Assembly (NCBI RefSeq): GCF_009910325.1 | Contig: NZ_SUMG01000001.1 | Span: 62,001-126,000 of the forward strand | DNA from: Isachenkonia alkalipeptolytica | GTDB taxonomy: Bacteria > Bacillota > Clostridia > Peptostreptococcales > T1SED10-28 | Length of the DNA stretch: 64,000 bases | Direction: 5' to 3' | In this document: positions 44,012-52,098 of the stretch, one piece after another | Numbering within the stretch: the stretch's first letter is position 1 | Layout of the letters: the number at the start of each line of letters is the position of its first letter | Position numbers and translations under genes: made by a program | Notes under the pieces: model-generated | Databases searched by the model: none | Told to the model about the DNA's origin: nothing | Seen by the model: only the letters and a program-made list of their open reading frames with translations

Positions 44012-44407
44012 ATGGTAGTGGTAATAGGCTGGGTAAATATCGCATTGATTGTAATAATGGGCAGCATCTATCCCATAAAACAGGTATACTTAAAAAAATT
44101 CAAGGAGCAGGGAAAGGAAAAAGCCCAAAATTGGGGAAGACTCTACCAGTTTGCCCGGAAAGCGCATCCCGCCACGGGTTTGATTATTCTTGCTATAGGC
44201 TTTTACCATGGATATCAGGCTTTCAGTTTAACCGTCTGGCATACCGGGACCCTGCTTTTGTATACGTTGTTGCTGATGGCGGTTGTGGCTTTGGCGGGAC
44301 CCAGGATTAAAGCCTTTAAAAAGCACTGGCGAAAGGTTCATCGTAGTCTTGGGGGTGTAGTGTATGTTCTGGCAATTCTGCACATTTTTTGGCGGAATCT
44401 ACTGTAA
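44012..44407 (+). CDS. Four-helix membrane protein with heme-b-like histidines
   Basis: The 131-residue protein (from ATG 44012, with AAAAGGAGG upstream) has four hydrophobic segments: VVIGWVNIALIVIMGSIY, ATGLIILAIGFYHGYQ, LLLYTLLLMAVVALAG and GGVVYVLAILHIFW. Histidines lie in AHPATG, FYHGYQ, VWHTGT, KVHRSL and ILHIFW. The spacing of pairs across helices and the KVHRSLGGVVYVLAILHIFW end resemble the ferric-reductase/cytochrome-b-like transmembrane proteins. A b-type heme is therefore likely, but this is inference. The next gene is methylglyoxal synthase, with no obvious functional tie. Confidence 0.65.
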   Translation: MVVVIGWVNIALIVIMGSIYPIKQVYLKKFKEQGKEKAQNWGRLYQFARKAHPATGLIILAIGFYHGYQAFSLTVWHTGTLLLYTLLLMAVVALAGPRIKAFKKHWRKVHRSLGGVVYVLAILHIFWRNLL

Positions 44408-44467
44408 CGGGAACAAATGAAAATAAGAAACATTGAATAGTAACCTGAAGAATAGGGAGGCGTAAAA

Positions 44468-44914
44468 GTGAAATACGGATACCGGATAGCGAAATCAAAT
44501 AAGACCAAAAAGATCGCTCTGATCGCCCATGATAATCGAAAACAGGAATTGATCGCCTGGGTTAAAAAGCATAAAACCCTTCTTCAGCCCCACGAGTTGG
44601 TTGGCACAGGAACCACGGCCAAACTGTTGGAAAAGCATACATCACTTTCCGTTGAAGGATATAAAAGCGGCCCCTTAGGGGGAGATCAGCAGGTAGGCGC
44701 CGCCATTGCCGAGGAGGAAATCGATATGCTGATTTTCTTTTGGGATCCCTTAGAGGCTCAGCCCCATGACCCGGATGTCAAGGCGCTTTTGCGAATTGCC
44801 GCCCTATATGATATTCCCGTGGCACCGAATAAGGCCACGGCGGATTTTATTTTAAGTTCCCGTTTGTTCAACGAAGTTTTTGAACGAAAGATTGTCACAA
44901 AGGAAAGATCCTAG
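44468..44914 (+). CDS. mgsA: Methylglyoxal synthase
   Basis: MgsA converts dihydroxyacetone phosphate to methylglyoxal and phosphate, bypassing triose-phosphate metabolism when phosphate is low. The 148-residue protein shows [43 protein letters not shown] (catalytic Asp) and [20 protein letters not shown] followed by NKATADFIL, all typical. The start is GTG 44468, with GGGAGG 8 bases upstream. The HDOD gene begins 15 bases later on the same strand. Confidence 0.96.
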   Translation: MKYGYRIAKSNKTKKIALIAHDNRKQELIAWVKKHKTLLQPHELVGTGTTAKLLEKHTSLSVEGYKSGPLGGDQQVGAAIAEEEIDMLIFFWDPLEAQPHDPDVKALLRIAALYDIPVAPNKATADFILSSRLFNEVFERKIVTKERS

Positions 44915-44929
44915 AAAGGGGGAGTCAAC

Positions 44930-45778
44930 ATGACAAAGGTGAGTATGGAAGTAATTCTGAAAAATATTGAAGAAATGCCGTCATGGCCTGTAGCACTGCA
45001 AAATGTCATTCGGCTAACGGAGGATCCCCAATCGGATATTAAGGACCTGGAAAGGGAAATCCTAAAGGATCAAAGTCTGACCACCCGGGTATTGAAGCTT
45101 TCAAATTCTTTGCACTACGGATACCCCAGCAAGATCAGCACCGTATCCCAGGCAGTGATTCTACTCGGTTTTAATACGATCAAAAACATCGTTTTGGCCA
45201 GCACCGTAAATACGATGTATATCAAGGATCTCGAGTCCTACGGCCTTAAAAAGGAGGACCTGTGGCGACAGTCCCAGTCCGGGGCTATTATTGCCCGGTA
45301 CTTGGCAAAGAAAATCAAGTATAAAAAAGTGGAGGAGGCTTATATCGCCGGGCTCTTAAGGGATATCGGTAAGGTTATTTTGGATTATCACATAAAAGAG
45401 GATTATCAGGTGATTTTAGAGAAGGTTGAAAAGGAAAACATCAGCTTTTTACAAGGGGAAGAAGCGGTTTTAGGGTTTAATCATGCGGAGGTGGGATACC
45501 GGATAGCAACAAAGTGGAATCTGCCGGAGGGTTTGCGGGAGGCCATCGCCTATCATCATCGGCCCCAAGATGCCCTAGAATATAGGGAACTGGTGTCTAT
45601 CGTTCACGTGGCTGATGCCATTACCATGATGCTGATTGAAAATGTAGGGGTAGAAGGATTGAACTACCGGTTTAACTCCCAAGCTCTGGATAACCTTGGA
45701 ATTACAGAGAAAGCTTTGGAAGAGATGATCGTGGAGGTTTCTGATCTCCTGGTAAACGAACAGAGGGAGGTTTTCTAA
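44930..45778 (+). CDS. HDOD domain signalling protein
   Basis: The 282-residue protein contains an HDOD domain (about 10-210): EMPSWPVALQNVIRLTEDPQ, DQSLTTRVLKLSNSLHYG, VSQAVILLGFNTIKNIVLA and a degenerate HD motif (AGLLRDIGKVILDY instead of HD). A second His region YHHRPQD is present. HDOD proteins regulate through protein contacts and lack phosphodiesterase activity. It follows mgsA with GAAAGGGGG before the ATG. It lies before the c-di-GMP riboswitch transcript. Confidence 0.88.
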   Translation: MTKVSMEVILKNIEEMPSWPVALQNVIRLTEDPQSDIKDLEREILKDQSLTTRVLKLSNSLHYGYPSKISTVSQAVILLGFNTIKNIVLASTVNTMYIKDLESYGLKKEDLWRQSQSGAIIARYLAKKIKYKKVEEAYIAGLLRDIGKVILDYHIKEDYQVILEKVEKENISFLQGEEAVLGFNHAEVGYRIATKWNLPEGLREAIAYHHRPQDALEYRELVSIVHVADAITMMLIENVGVEGLNYRFNSQALDNLGITEKALEEMIVEVSDLLVNEQREVF

Positions 45779-45860
45779 GGGCGGGGAAGCGCCCAAGAGT
45801 AGGTTGGTTAGGTCGTTTCATCCAATTCATTGAAATATTTTGAAAAATCTAAGAAATTCA

Positions 45861-45888
45861 TTGTAATTGACAGAATAAATGGTATAAT
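45861..45888 (+). promoter_or_regulatory. Promoter of the c-di-GMP riboswitch transcript
   Basis: TTGTAA at 45861-45866 and TATAAT at 45883-45888 with a 16-base spacer, about 80 bases before the aptamer. A small hairpin (GCAG..GTCT/AGAC..CTGC, about 45909-45937) lies between. Confidence 0.65.
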
Positions 45889-45965
45889 AGTACTAGTAAA
45901 TGTTTTATGCAGAGTCTTCAATAATCGAGGAGACCTGCGGTAAACATCCGATAAAGGGATAATTA

Positions 45966-46056
45966 GAATTGAATAGGCAAATTTGCCGAAAGGCAAAGAC
46001 GCAAAGCTAACAGGGCCTAAAGTGTGTTCACTATGGTAGCCAGCTGCGAACTTATT
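45966..46056 (+). ncRNA. Cyclic di-GMP-I (GEMM) riboswitch
   Basis: The segment has the GEMM-I landmarks in order: GGCAAATTTGCCGAAAGGCA (first helix with GAAA tetraloop), AGACGCAAAGCTAACAGGGC, CTAAAGTGTG..CACTATGG, and GGTAGCCAGCTGCG. These match the family consensus of GCAAA, CGAAAG, GACGCAAAGC, CTAA and TGGTAGC. The next gene encodes a diguanylate cyclase, so product feedback is expected. The expression platform is unclear: a leader-ORF ribosome-binding site and a T run lie 20-35 bases downstream, and CCTC at about 46057 could pair with GAGG of that site. Confidence 0.9.
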
Positions 46057-46088
46057 TGCCTCGTTGTTGTGTATAAGGAGGTTTTTTT

Positions 46089-46127
46089 ATGGTTTCAGGA
46101 GGAGGGAAGAGATGCAGGGAGCGTTGA
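46089..46127 (+). CDS. Short leader ORF overlapping the diguanylate cyclase start
   Basis: ATG 46089 is preceded by AAGGAGG at about 46076-46082 and opens a 12-codon frame (MVSGGGKRCRER) ending in TGA at 46127. It contains the cyclase ribosome-binding site and overlaps its ATG (46112) in a different frame. It may be a translational regulator linked to the riboswitch; that is inference, and it could also be chance. Confidence 0.35.
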   Translation: MVSGGGKRCRER

Positions 46128-48331
46128 AAACAAAGGAAGAACAGAGAACCGTAAACCGAAAAACCAAAGTGGGAAATCTGTTAGAGGAGGCCAAACTCAA
46201 GGAACGAAGTCATCCGGAAGAGGCTTTGGTAATGGCAAGAGAAGCCCTGAAAATTGCGGAGATGAATTTCTACAAACAAGAGAAAGCCGAAGCCCTAACC
46301 CGGATCGGTCGCTGCTTATGGATAACGGGGAAACTGAACGAAGCCATTGAAGCCTTAAATCTGTCTCTGGAAACCTCGAAACTCCTTCCAAAGGGCGGTA
46401 TTGAAGCCGAAGCCCTGAACGCTTTGGGCAATGTCTATCTTTATATGAAAACCTATGATCATGCTATGGATTACTACGGAAAGGCCTTGGAAATGTCCCG
46501 GAGCGAAGAACTACCGGAGTTGGAAGCAGGGATTCTAAACAATTTAGGAGGCCTTCATAAAGAGCTCCATGACTTGGACACCGCCTTAGGCTATTATCGG
46601 GACAGCCTTGAAAAATACGAAATAAATCGGGACAATTACGGGCAAGCCATACCTCTTTTTAATTCCGCGGAAGTCTATATGGAGCAGAAGAATTGGAGGG
46701 AGTCGAAAGAGAACATCGACAAGGTTCTGGAAATTTGCAAGGAAAAAGAAGCAAAAGTCATGTATTCCTATAGTTTACATCTGCTTGGGAAAATGTATAA
46801 AAATCAGGGAAGCCCGGAAGCCGCTCTTAAGGAATTTTATAAGAGTCTGAATCTTGCCCAAGAGACCAAGGATTACCATCACCAAGTGGTGGTTTACAAA
46901 GATCTTTATGAGATCATGCTGGAGAAAAACAATCTAAAGGAAGCCATCGGACATGTAAATAATGCTCTTGAAATTGCAAAAAGCATCGATGGAGAAGCGT
47001 TGATTTCCGATCTTTATGCATCCATGGCTCAGGTATATGAACAAATGGGCGAGGAATTCTTAGCCTATAAGTACTACAAAGCCTTTTATGAAACCACGAC
47101 AAAATCCGAGGCCCGAAGAAGAGAAGAGAAACTCCGAAGTGTTTCCTTTCAACTGCAATTGGAAAAATCTCAAAAAGAGACGAAAACCTATCGCCATCTG
47201 GTAAAGGAACTGGAAAAAATGACCCAGGAGCTTCGCTATACTTACAAGCAGATGGAAGTGGTGGGGAAAATCGGACAGAATATAACCGCCACCTTGGATT
47301 TAGAACAAATTTTTGATCTGTTATATGAAAACTTGAATCAACTGATGGAGGCCATGGTCTTAGGAATTGGTTTGTTGGATAATAATAATCAAAAAATCCG
47401 CTACGAGCTCTTCATTGAAAAGGGTGAAAAACAGCCTACTTTTGAAGTGCCCGTGGACAGTAAGAATAGTTGGGCAGTATGGTGTTTGGAAAATAAGAGG
47501 GATGTACTGATCAATGATGTGGACTTGGAGTACAGCAATTACTTAGAAGGGACTTCCCATACCGTAGGGGAGCCCATGCAATCGGTCCTCTTCTGTCCCT
47601 TGATGGTGGAGGATCAGGCCATCGGCGTGGTGACCGTACAGAGTTTAAAGAAAAACGTCTACAGCAAACATCAGCTGGAAACGTTAAAAACCCTGTCCTC
47701 CTATTTGGCCATTGCCATTAATAACGCTCAAAAATCCAAAGCGTTGAAAAAGGAAATAAAGACCCGAAAAAAAGCGGAGGAGGAGTTAAAGATTGTGAAC
47801 TCAAAACTCCAGAAACTCTCGGAGTTAGATGGACTGACCAACATTCCCAACCGGCGATGTTTTGATAAAAACTTTGAATACGTCTGGAATAATGCCCATC
47901 GGGGAGGAGAAAAAGTATCCCTGTTGCTGCTGGATGTTGATTTTTTCAAAGAATATAACGATCATTACGGACATTTAGATGGAGATAAAGTCCTTCAACG
48001 GATTGCCAAAACCATTGAAGGAAATTTAAAGCGTTCAACGGATTTAGTGGCCCGATACGGAGGGGATGAATTTGTAGTGCTTCTTCCCAACACCGATCAG
48101 GAGGGGGCGCTAATGGTGGCGAAAATCCTTCAGCAAAGGATCCGGGAGTTGAAGCTCTCCCATGGATATTCCCAGGTTTCACCATACATCACCCTATCCA
48201 TAGGAGCGGCCACCCTCCAACCAATAAAAGGAATCCAGGGAAAACAGCTCATCGACCGGGCGGATAAAGCCCTTTATGAGTCGAAGGAAAAGGGAAGAAA
48301 TGAAATTTCCCTTTACTCCCGGGAACAATGA
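46112..48331 (+). CDS. TPR-GAF-GGDEF diguanylate cyclase
   Basis: The 739-residue protein has N-terminal TPR repeats (about 40-330, e.g. ALNALGNVYLYMKTYDHAMDYY and AEVYMEQKNWRESKENI), a coiled coil, and a GAF-like domain (about 395-545). The C-terminal GGDEF domain (about 570-739) has DVDFFKEYNDHYGH, ARYGGDEFVVLLP and the inhibitory-site RxxD (RSTD, five residues before GGDEF). It synthesises c-di-GMP from GTP and should be product-inhibited at the I-site. ATG 46112 fits AGGAGGAGGG; the frame is open from 46064. It is cytosolic, with no membrane segment. A c-di-GMP riboswitch lies just upstream. Confidence 0.93.
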   Translation: MQGALKTKEEQRTVNRKTKVGNLLEEAKLKERSHPEEALVMAREALKIAEMNFYKQEKAEALTRIGRCLWITGKLNEAIEALNLSLETSKLLPKGGIEAEALNALGNVYLYMKTYDHAMDYYGKALEMSRSEELPELEAGILNNLGGLHKELHDLDTALGYYRDSLEKYEINRDNYGQAIPLFNSAEVYMEQKNWRESKENIDKVLEICKEKEAKVMYSYSLHLLGKMYKNQGSPEAALKEFYKSLNLAQETKDYHHQVVVYKDLYEIMLEKNNLKEAIGHVNNALEIAKSIDGEALISDLYASMAQVYEQMGEEFLAYKYYKAFYETTTKSEARRREEKLRSVSFQLQLEKSQKETKTYRHLVKELEKMTQELRYTYKQMEVVGKIGQNITATLDLEQIFDLLYENLNQLMEAMVLGIGLLDNNNQKIRYELFIEKGEKQPTFEVPVDSKNSWAVWCLENKRDVLINDVDLEYSNYLEGTSHTVGEPMQSVLFCPLMVEDQAIGVVTVQSLKKNVYSKHQLETLKTLSSYLAIAINNAQKSKALKKEIKTRKKAEEELKIVNSKLQKLSELDGLTNIPNRRCFDKNFEYVWNNAHRGGEKVSLLLLDVDFFKEYNDHYGHLDGDKVLQRIAKTIEGNLKRSTDLVARYGGDEFVVLLPNTDQEGALMVAKILQQRIRELKLSHGYSQVSPYITLSIGAATLQPIKGIQGKQLIDRADKALYESKEKGRNEISLYSREQ

Positions 48332-48368
48332 TGAATAAAACGGAGAAGCCTTGAAACTGTATGATAGC

Positions 48369-48405
48369 CCTTAAGAGTCGTGTTCCCGACTCTTAAGGTT
48401 TTTTT
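48369..48405 (+). terminator. Terminator after the diguanylate cyclase gene
   Basis: CCTTAAGAGTCG and CGACTCTTAAGG form a perfect 12-bp stem, followed by seven T residues. Confidence 0.9.
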
Positions 48406-48471
48406 ACGGAATGAGTCCGGGGGGGCTGTTTTTTTTGATGTTCAACAGGCATTTACTATTGAAAAAATCCT

Positions 48472-48500
48472 TTGACAAAAGACCGGATTAATCTTATAAT
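48472..48500 (+). promoter_or_regulatory. Consensus sigma-A promoter of the Fe-S flavoprotein gene
   Basis: TTGACA at 48472-48477 and TATAAT at 48495-48500 with an ideal 17-base spacer. Confidence 0.9.
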
Positions 48501-48505
48501 GAATA

Positions 48506-48531
48506 ATACCGCCCCCCTACGGGGTGGGAAT
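48506..48531 (+). promoter_or_regulatory. GC-rich palindrome at the transcription start, CsoR/CstR-like operator candidate
   Basis: Around the expected start, ATACCGCCCCCCTACGGGG continues into TGGGAAT. The core CCCTACGGGG resembles the C-tract/TAC/G-tract operators bound by CsoR-family repressors. CCGCCCC/GGGGTGG can also form a 7-bp RNA hairpin. No CsoR-family gene is in the window. Confidence 0.4.
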
Positions 48532-48548
48532 AACATGGAGGTGATTGT

Positions 48549-50072
48549 TTGGCAACATATTATATTAAAACGAATCGTGTATTTACCACCCTTAGAAAAT
48601 ACGGATGGATTTTTACAGTGCTGGTGGCCCTGGGAGGCACTTTTGTAGAACCGAAGCTGGGCTTGGCGGTGATCGGTATTATGGCGGGACTTATTGGAAC
48701 ATCCTTTTTCAAAGGGCGATACTGGTGTGGAAATATCTGTCCCCATGGAAGTTTATTTGACTCTTTGATCCATCCCATCAGTTTGAATAAGAATATCCCC
48801 GGGTTTTTAAAATCGAAGCCCATGGTATTCGGATTTTTCCTATTCTTTATGTACAATTTCGGAGGAAATACCTTAAATGCCCTGGAGCATTGGGGAGACG
48901 CTTCTTTTTGGGATCGTTTGGGAATGGTGTTTTCCAGAACCTATTTAATGGTATTTGTAGTGGGGGGGTTACTGGGTCTTGTGAAAAATCCTCGCACATG
49001 GTGTCAATTCTGTCCTATGGGTACTCTGGAAAAGGGAAGCTATGCCCTGGGAACCAAATTGAATGCCAATAAGCATACGGATAAAAAGCTGACCATTGAG
49101 TCCAAGGAAAAATGTCATGCCTGCGGTAAATGTGCCAGGGTTTGTCCTTTCCAACTGGAACCCTATACGAATTTTTCCGAGAACAATCAATTTGAAGATG
49201 TCAACTGCATACGCTGCGGAACCTGTGTGGAAAATTGTCCTGCAGGAATCCTCTCCTTTGAAACTGAAAGGGATGCCATGGAGTTGAAACTAAACAGGGA
49301 TTTGGAAGGCTATGAACAGCGACAGAAGATCCTGTCAAACCTAAGTGAAATTCGGGATTTAGGAGAGAATATTAAGGAATTCACCTTTGAATTTAAAAAT
49401 CCTGACCGGGTAGCCTACAAAGCCGGACAGTTTATTTTAGTGAAATTGAAAGGCCATGAAAGCATGTATCGCGCCTATTCCATTGCATCCTATAATGAAG
49501 ATGACCAAAGGGTCAGTGTAATCATTAAAAAAATTCCCGGAGGATATGGTACGGAAAATATTTTTGATCAGTTTAACCTGGGAGACACCGTAGAGTTGGA
49601 AGGCCCCATGGGTGAAGAGCTGGTGGTAGGGGAGAGCGTCAAAAAAGCATTGTTTGTAGGAAACGGCATTGGAATGACACCCTTTATTGCCTTAACCAAG
49701 GACACCTTGAAGCATCGGGAGGATATTGAGGAAGTGACCTTTGTTCATGGGCAGCGAAAAGAAAAGGATTTTTATTATCATGATTACTTTCTGGATCTGG
49801 AAAACAGTTATGATCAGTTCCATTACCGGCCCATTGCTTCAAGACCGGATAAACCTTCGACAGCCAAGGGCTATGTGATGGATGAAATCAAAACCCTTGA
49901 TTTGACCGATCATCATGTGTTTATGTGCGGATCTCCTCGGATGATTACCGATACCATGAATCTTTTACTGGATAAAGGGGTCCCGAAGGAACGGATTTTC
50001 TATGAAAGCGAAGAAAAAATCAAGGAAGCGGATAACATGGAAAATAGTAAGAAACAGAAAAAAACCGCTTAG
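48549..50072 (+). CDS. Membrane Fe-S protein fused to FAD/NAD(P)H reductase (NapH/NosR-like polyferredoxin and FNR domain)
   Basis: The 507-residue protein has four or five N-terminal membrane segments with polyferredoxin-type CXnCP motifs (YWCGNICPHG, TWCQFCPMGTLEK). Two [4Fe-4S] ferredoxin motifs follow (CHACGKCARVCPF about 189-201; CIRCGTCVENCPAG about 221-234). The C-terminal ferredoxin-reductase domain (about 270-490) has RAYSIAS for flavin binding, KALFVGNGIGMTPFIAL for NAD(P)H, and a CGSP segment. It should pass electrons between NAD(P)H and a membrane or surface acceptor. The start is TTG 48549 after a strong GGAGGTGATT. It is a single gene with its own promoter and terminator. Confidence 0.87.
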   Translation: MATYYIKTNRVFTTLRKYGWIFTVLVALGGTFVEPKLGLAVIGIMAGLIGTSFFKGRYWCGNICPHGSLFDSLIHPISLNKNIPGFLKSKPMVFGFFLFFMYNFGGNTLNALEHWGDASFWDRLGMVFSRTYLMVFVVGGLLGLVKNPRTWCQFCPMGTLEKGSYALGTKLNANKHTDKKLTIESKEKCHACGKCARVCPFQLEPYTNFSENNQFEDVNCIRCGTCVENCPAGILSFETERDAMELKLNRDLEGYEQRQKILSNLSEIRDLGENIKEFTFEFKNPDRVAYKAGQFILVKLKGHESMYRAYSIASYNEDDQRVSVIIKKIPGGYGTENIFDQFNLGDTVELEGPMGEELVVGESVKKALFVGNGIGMTPFIALTKDTLKHREDIEEVTFVHGQRKEKDFYYHDYFLDLENSYDQFHYRPIASRPDKPSTAKGYVMDEIKTLDLTDHHVFMCGSPRMITDTMNLLLDKGVPKERIFYESEEKIKEADNMENSKKQKKTA

Positions 50073-50136
50073 GAGAATTGCTAAGAAGAATAGATAACCA
50101 TCGTGTTTTATGAAAGAATCGATAGTTAAAAGTGAT

Positions 50137-50172
50137 AAAACTTTGCTGTGTTTTCAGCAAAGTTTTATTTTG
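50137..50172 (+). terminator. Terminator after the Fe-S flavoprotein gene
   Basis: AAAACTTTGCTG-tgtttt-CAGCAAAGTTTT is a perfect stem, followed by a T-rich tail. Confidence 0.85.
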
Positions 50173-50285
50173 GATAAATTAAGATAAAGGTCAGCGATTT
50201 TTTTTAATCTTATGGAAGCGGCGAATAAAAAAGGAGAAAGAAGGGTAACAATACATCATCATAGGAAACAGGAAGGAGTTTGAGT

Positions 50286-50957
50286 ATGAATTATTATCAG
50301 GAATTCATCAAGCACTTGGAAAAGGAAGATAAGGAAAACAGTGTTAGCTATGTGATGCAGTTGATCTCGGAAAAAGAACTGGATATTGTGACTTTATACA
50401 ACGAAATGCTTCGTCCCGCCCTTTATCAGATTGCCTCGAATGAAAAGGAGCAAACCATTACCATCGGTCAGGAACATATTCGAACCGCAATAGTGCGAAC
50501 CATTGTAGAGTGTTGTTATCCCTTCGTGATTGAGGAGCGGAATTTGAAATTTGAAGGCCGGCCTGTGAATCAGGAAAAAGTGATAATCTTTTGTCCCGAA
50601 GATGAATACCATGAAATCGGGCCTAGGATGGTGGAGGACTATTTTGCCTTAAATGGCTTTGAGACTCTGTTTTTGGGAGGCAACACCCCTAGGGAGAATC
50701 TAATCGAATTGATGGAGGATCTGAAGCCGGACTATGTGGCCATTAGTATATCGAATTATTACAATATCGTGCCGGCAAAAAGAAGCATCGAATTCCTACG
50801 GAACAAACTGGAGAAGGTTCCGAAAGTTATTGTGGGGGGCTATGCCTTACAGAATAAAAGCAATGTCGCCGAGGAACTGGGGGCGGACTTACACCTGAAA
50901 ACCTTTGAGGATATTGAAGGTTTAAGGAAGGAGGAGACCGATGAAGTTTCCACTTAA
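50286..50957 (+). CDS. Stand-alone B12-binding sensor-like protein (CarH/AerR sensor-module type)
   Basis: The 223-residue protein has a helical N-terminal cap domain (about 1-85) and a Rossmann B12-binding domain (about 95-210). The cap contains GQEHIRTAIV (E63-H64), matching the EH part of the W-x9-EH motif that contacts the upper face of cobalamin in CarH-type photoreceptors; the Trp is not conserved. The Rossmann domain has E107-x-H109-x-x-G112 (a D-x-H-x-x-G variant), YVAISISNYYN and KVIVGGYA. There is no helix-turn-helix or catalytic domain. It is the first gene of a unit with an ABC exporter; the next gene overlaps it by 17 bases. ATG 50286 has AAGGAG 7 bases before it. Confidence 0.82.
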   Translation: MNYYQEFIKHLEKEDKENSVSYVMQLISEKELDIVTLYNEMLRPALYQIASNEKEQTITIGQEHIRTAIVRTIVECCYPFVIEERNLKFEGRPVNQEKVIIFCPEDEYHEIGPRMVEDYFALNGFETLFLGGNTPRENLIELMEDLKPDYVAISISNYYNIVPAKRSIEFLRNKLEKVPKVIVGGYALQNKSNVAEELGADLHLKTFEDIEGLRKEETDEVST

Positions 50958-52098
50958 GATTGCCTGGCGGTTTTTAAAGGCCGGAAAGGGACAAACCCTG
51001 CTGATTTTGGCGGGGATCGCCATCGGGATTTCCGTACAGGTGTTTATCGGATTACTGATTCAAGGATTACAGATCAGCTTGGTGGACTCCACCATTGGAA
51101 ATTCCTCTCAGGTCACCATCGAAGCGAAAGAGAATAACGGAGAAATTTTCGGTTATGAAGAAAAGGAAGAAGATATTCGAAGGGAGATCGACGGGCTGGA
51201 GGAAATATCCCCCACCCTTACCTTACCGGCCTTTATCAGTCTCGAGGAAGAGCAGGAGTCCGCAGTGGTTCGGGGGTTTGACTTTGAAAAAGCCGAGGGA
51301 ATTTACGGATTTGAGGAAAAAATCACCGAAGGAAGTTTACCCCTGCAATCCGGGGAAGTGATGGTGGGTGTGGGTTTAGCGGAAAACCTGGACCTGGCCA
51401 TCGGAGATTCTCTGGAGGTGTTTAACTTCCAGGGGGACCAGGGAGAGGTAAAGATCACCGGTTTATTTGACATCGGGGTAACGGATCTGAACGACTCCTG
51501 GCTGGTCAGCGGATTGGGCACCGCCCAGGAATTGTTCCAACGACCGGATTCCATTACCGGGATAGAAATTCAGGTGGAGGAGGTATTTGATGCGGATATC
51601 ATCGGAGAAGATATTCAAGCATTGCTGGGTGAGGATGTACAGGTAAGCAACTGGAAAGATGCGAATCAGGATCTTTTGAGCGGTTTGCAGGGACAGGATA
51701 TTTCCAGCATTATGATTCAGATTTTCGTTGTGATTGCGGTGGTATTGGGGATTTCCAGTGTGCTGGCAATTTCCGTGCTGCAGCGTTCGAAACAAATCGG
51801 AATATTAAAAGCCATGGGGGTCAATGACCGCAGCGCCAGTTTGATTTTCTTGTTTCAAGGTCTGATTTTAGGAATTATGGGAGGGCTAATTGGAATCGGT
51901 CTGGGACTGGCACTTTCCTATAGCTTTATGATCTTTGCCACAAATCCCGATGGCAGTCCCGTGGTGGAGATTGTGATGAACTATAATTTCATTGCCCTAT
52001 CCTTTGCCATCGCTGTTGTGGCTTCCACCCTTGCGGCACTGATTCCCGCGAAAAAATCTTCAAAACTTCAACCGATTGAGGTGATACGAAATGGATAG
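50941..52098 (+). CDS. ABC transporter permease, MacB/LolC (FtsX-like) type
   Basis: The 385-residue protein has an N-terminal membrane segment (KGQTLLILAGIAIGISVQVF), a large external MacB-PCD domain (about 45-245), and three C-terminal membrane segments. The FtsX fold is visible in IGILKAMGVNDRSASLIFL and LAALIPAKKSSKLQPIEVIR. It pairs with the ATPase overlapping its last 8 bases. Members extrude lipoproteins, peptides or drugs, or transmit mechanical force to wall enzymes; the cargo is unknown. The start overlaps the B12-binding gene with AAGGAGG within it, indicating translational coupling. Confidence 0.9.
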   Translation: MKFPLKIAWRFLKAGKGQTLLILAGIAIGISVQVFIGLLIQGLQISLVDSTIGNSSQVTIEAKENNGEIFGYEEKEEDIRREIDGLEEISPTLTLPAFISLEEEQESAVVRGFDFEKAEGIYGFEEKITEGSLPLQSGEVMVGVGLAENLDLAIGDSLEVFNFQGDQGEVKITGLFDIGVTDLNDSWLVSGLGTAQELFQRPDSITGIEIQVEEVFDADIIGEDIQALLGEDVQVSNWKDANQDLLSGLQGQDISSIMIQIFVVIAVVLGISSVLAISVLQRSKQIGILKAMGVNDRSASLIFLFQGLILGIMGGLIGIGLGLALSYSFMIFATNPDGSPVVEIVMNYNFIALSFAIAVVASTLAALIPAKKSSKLQPIEVIRNG

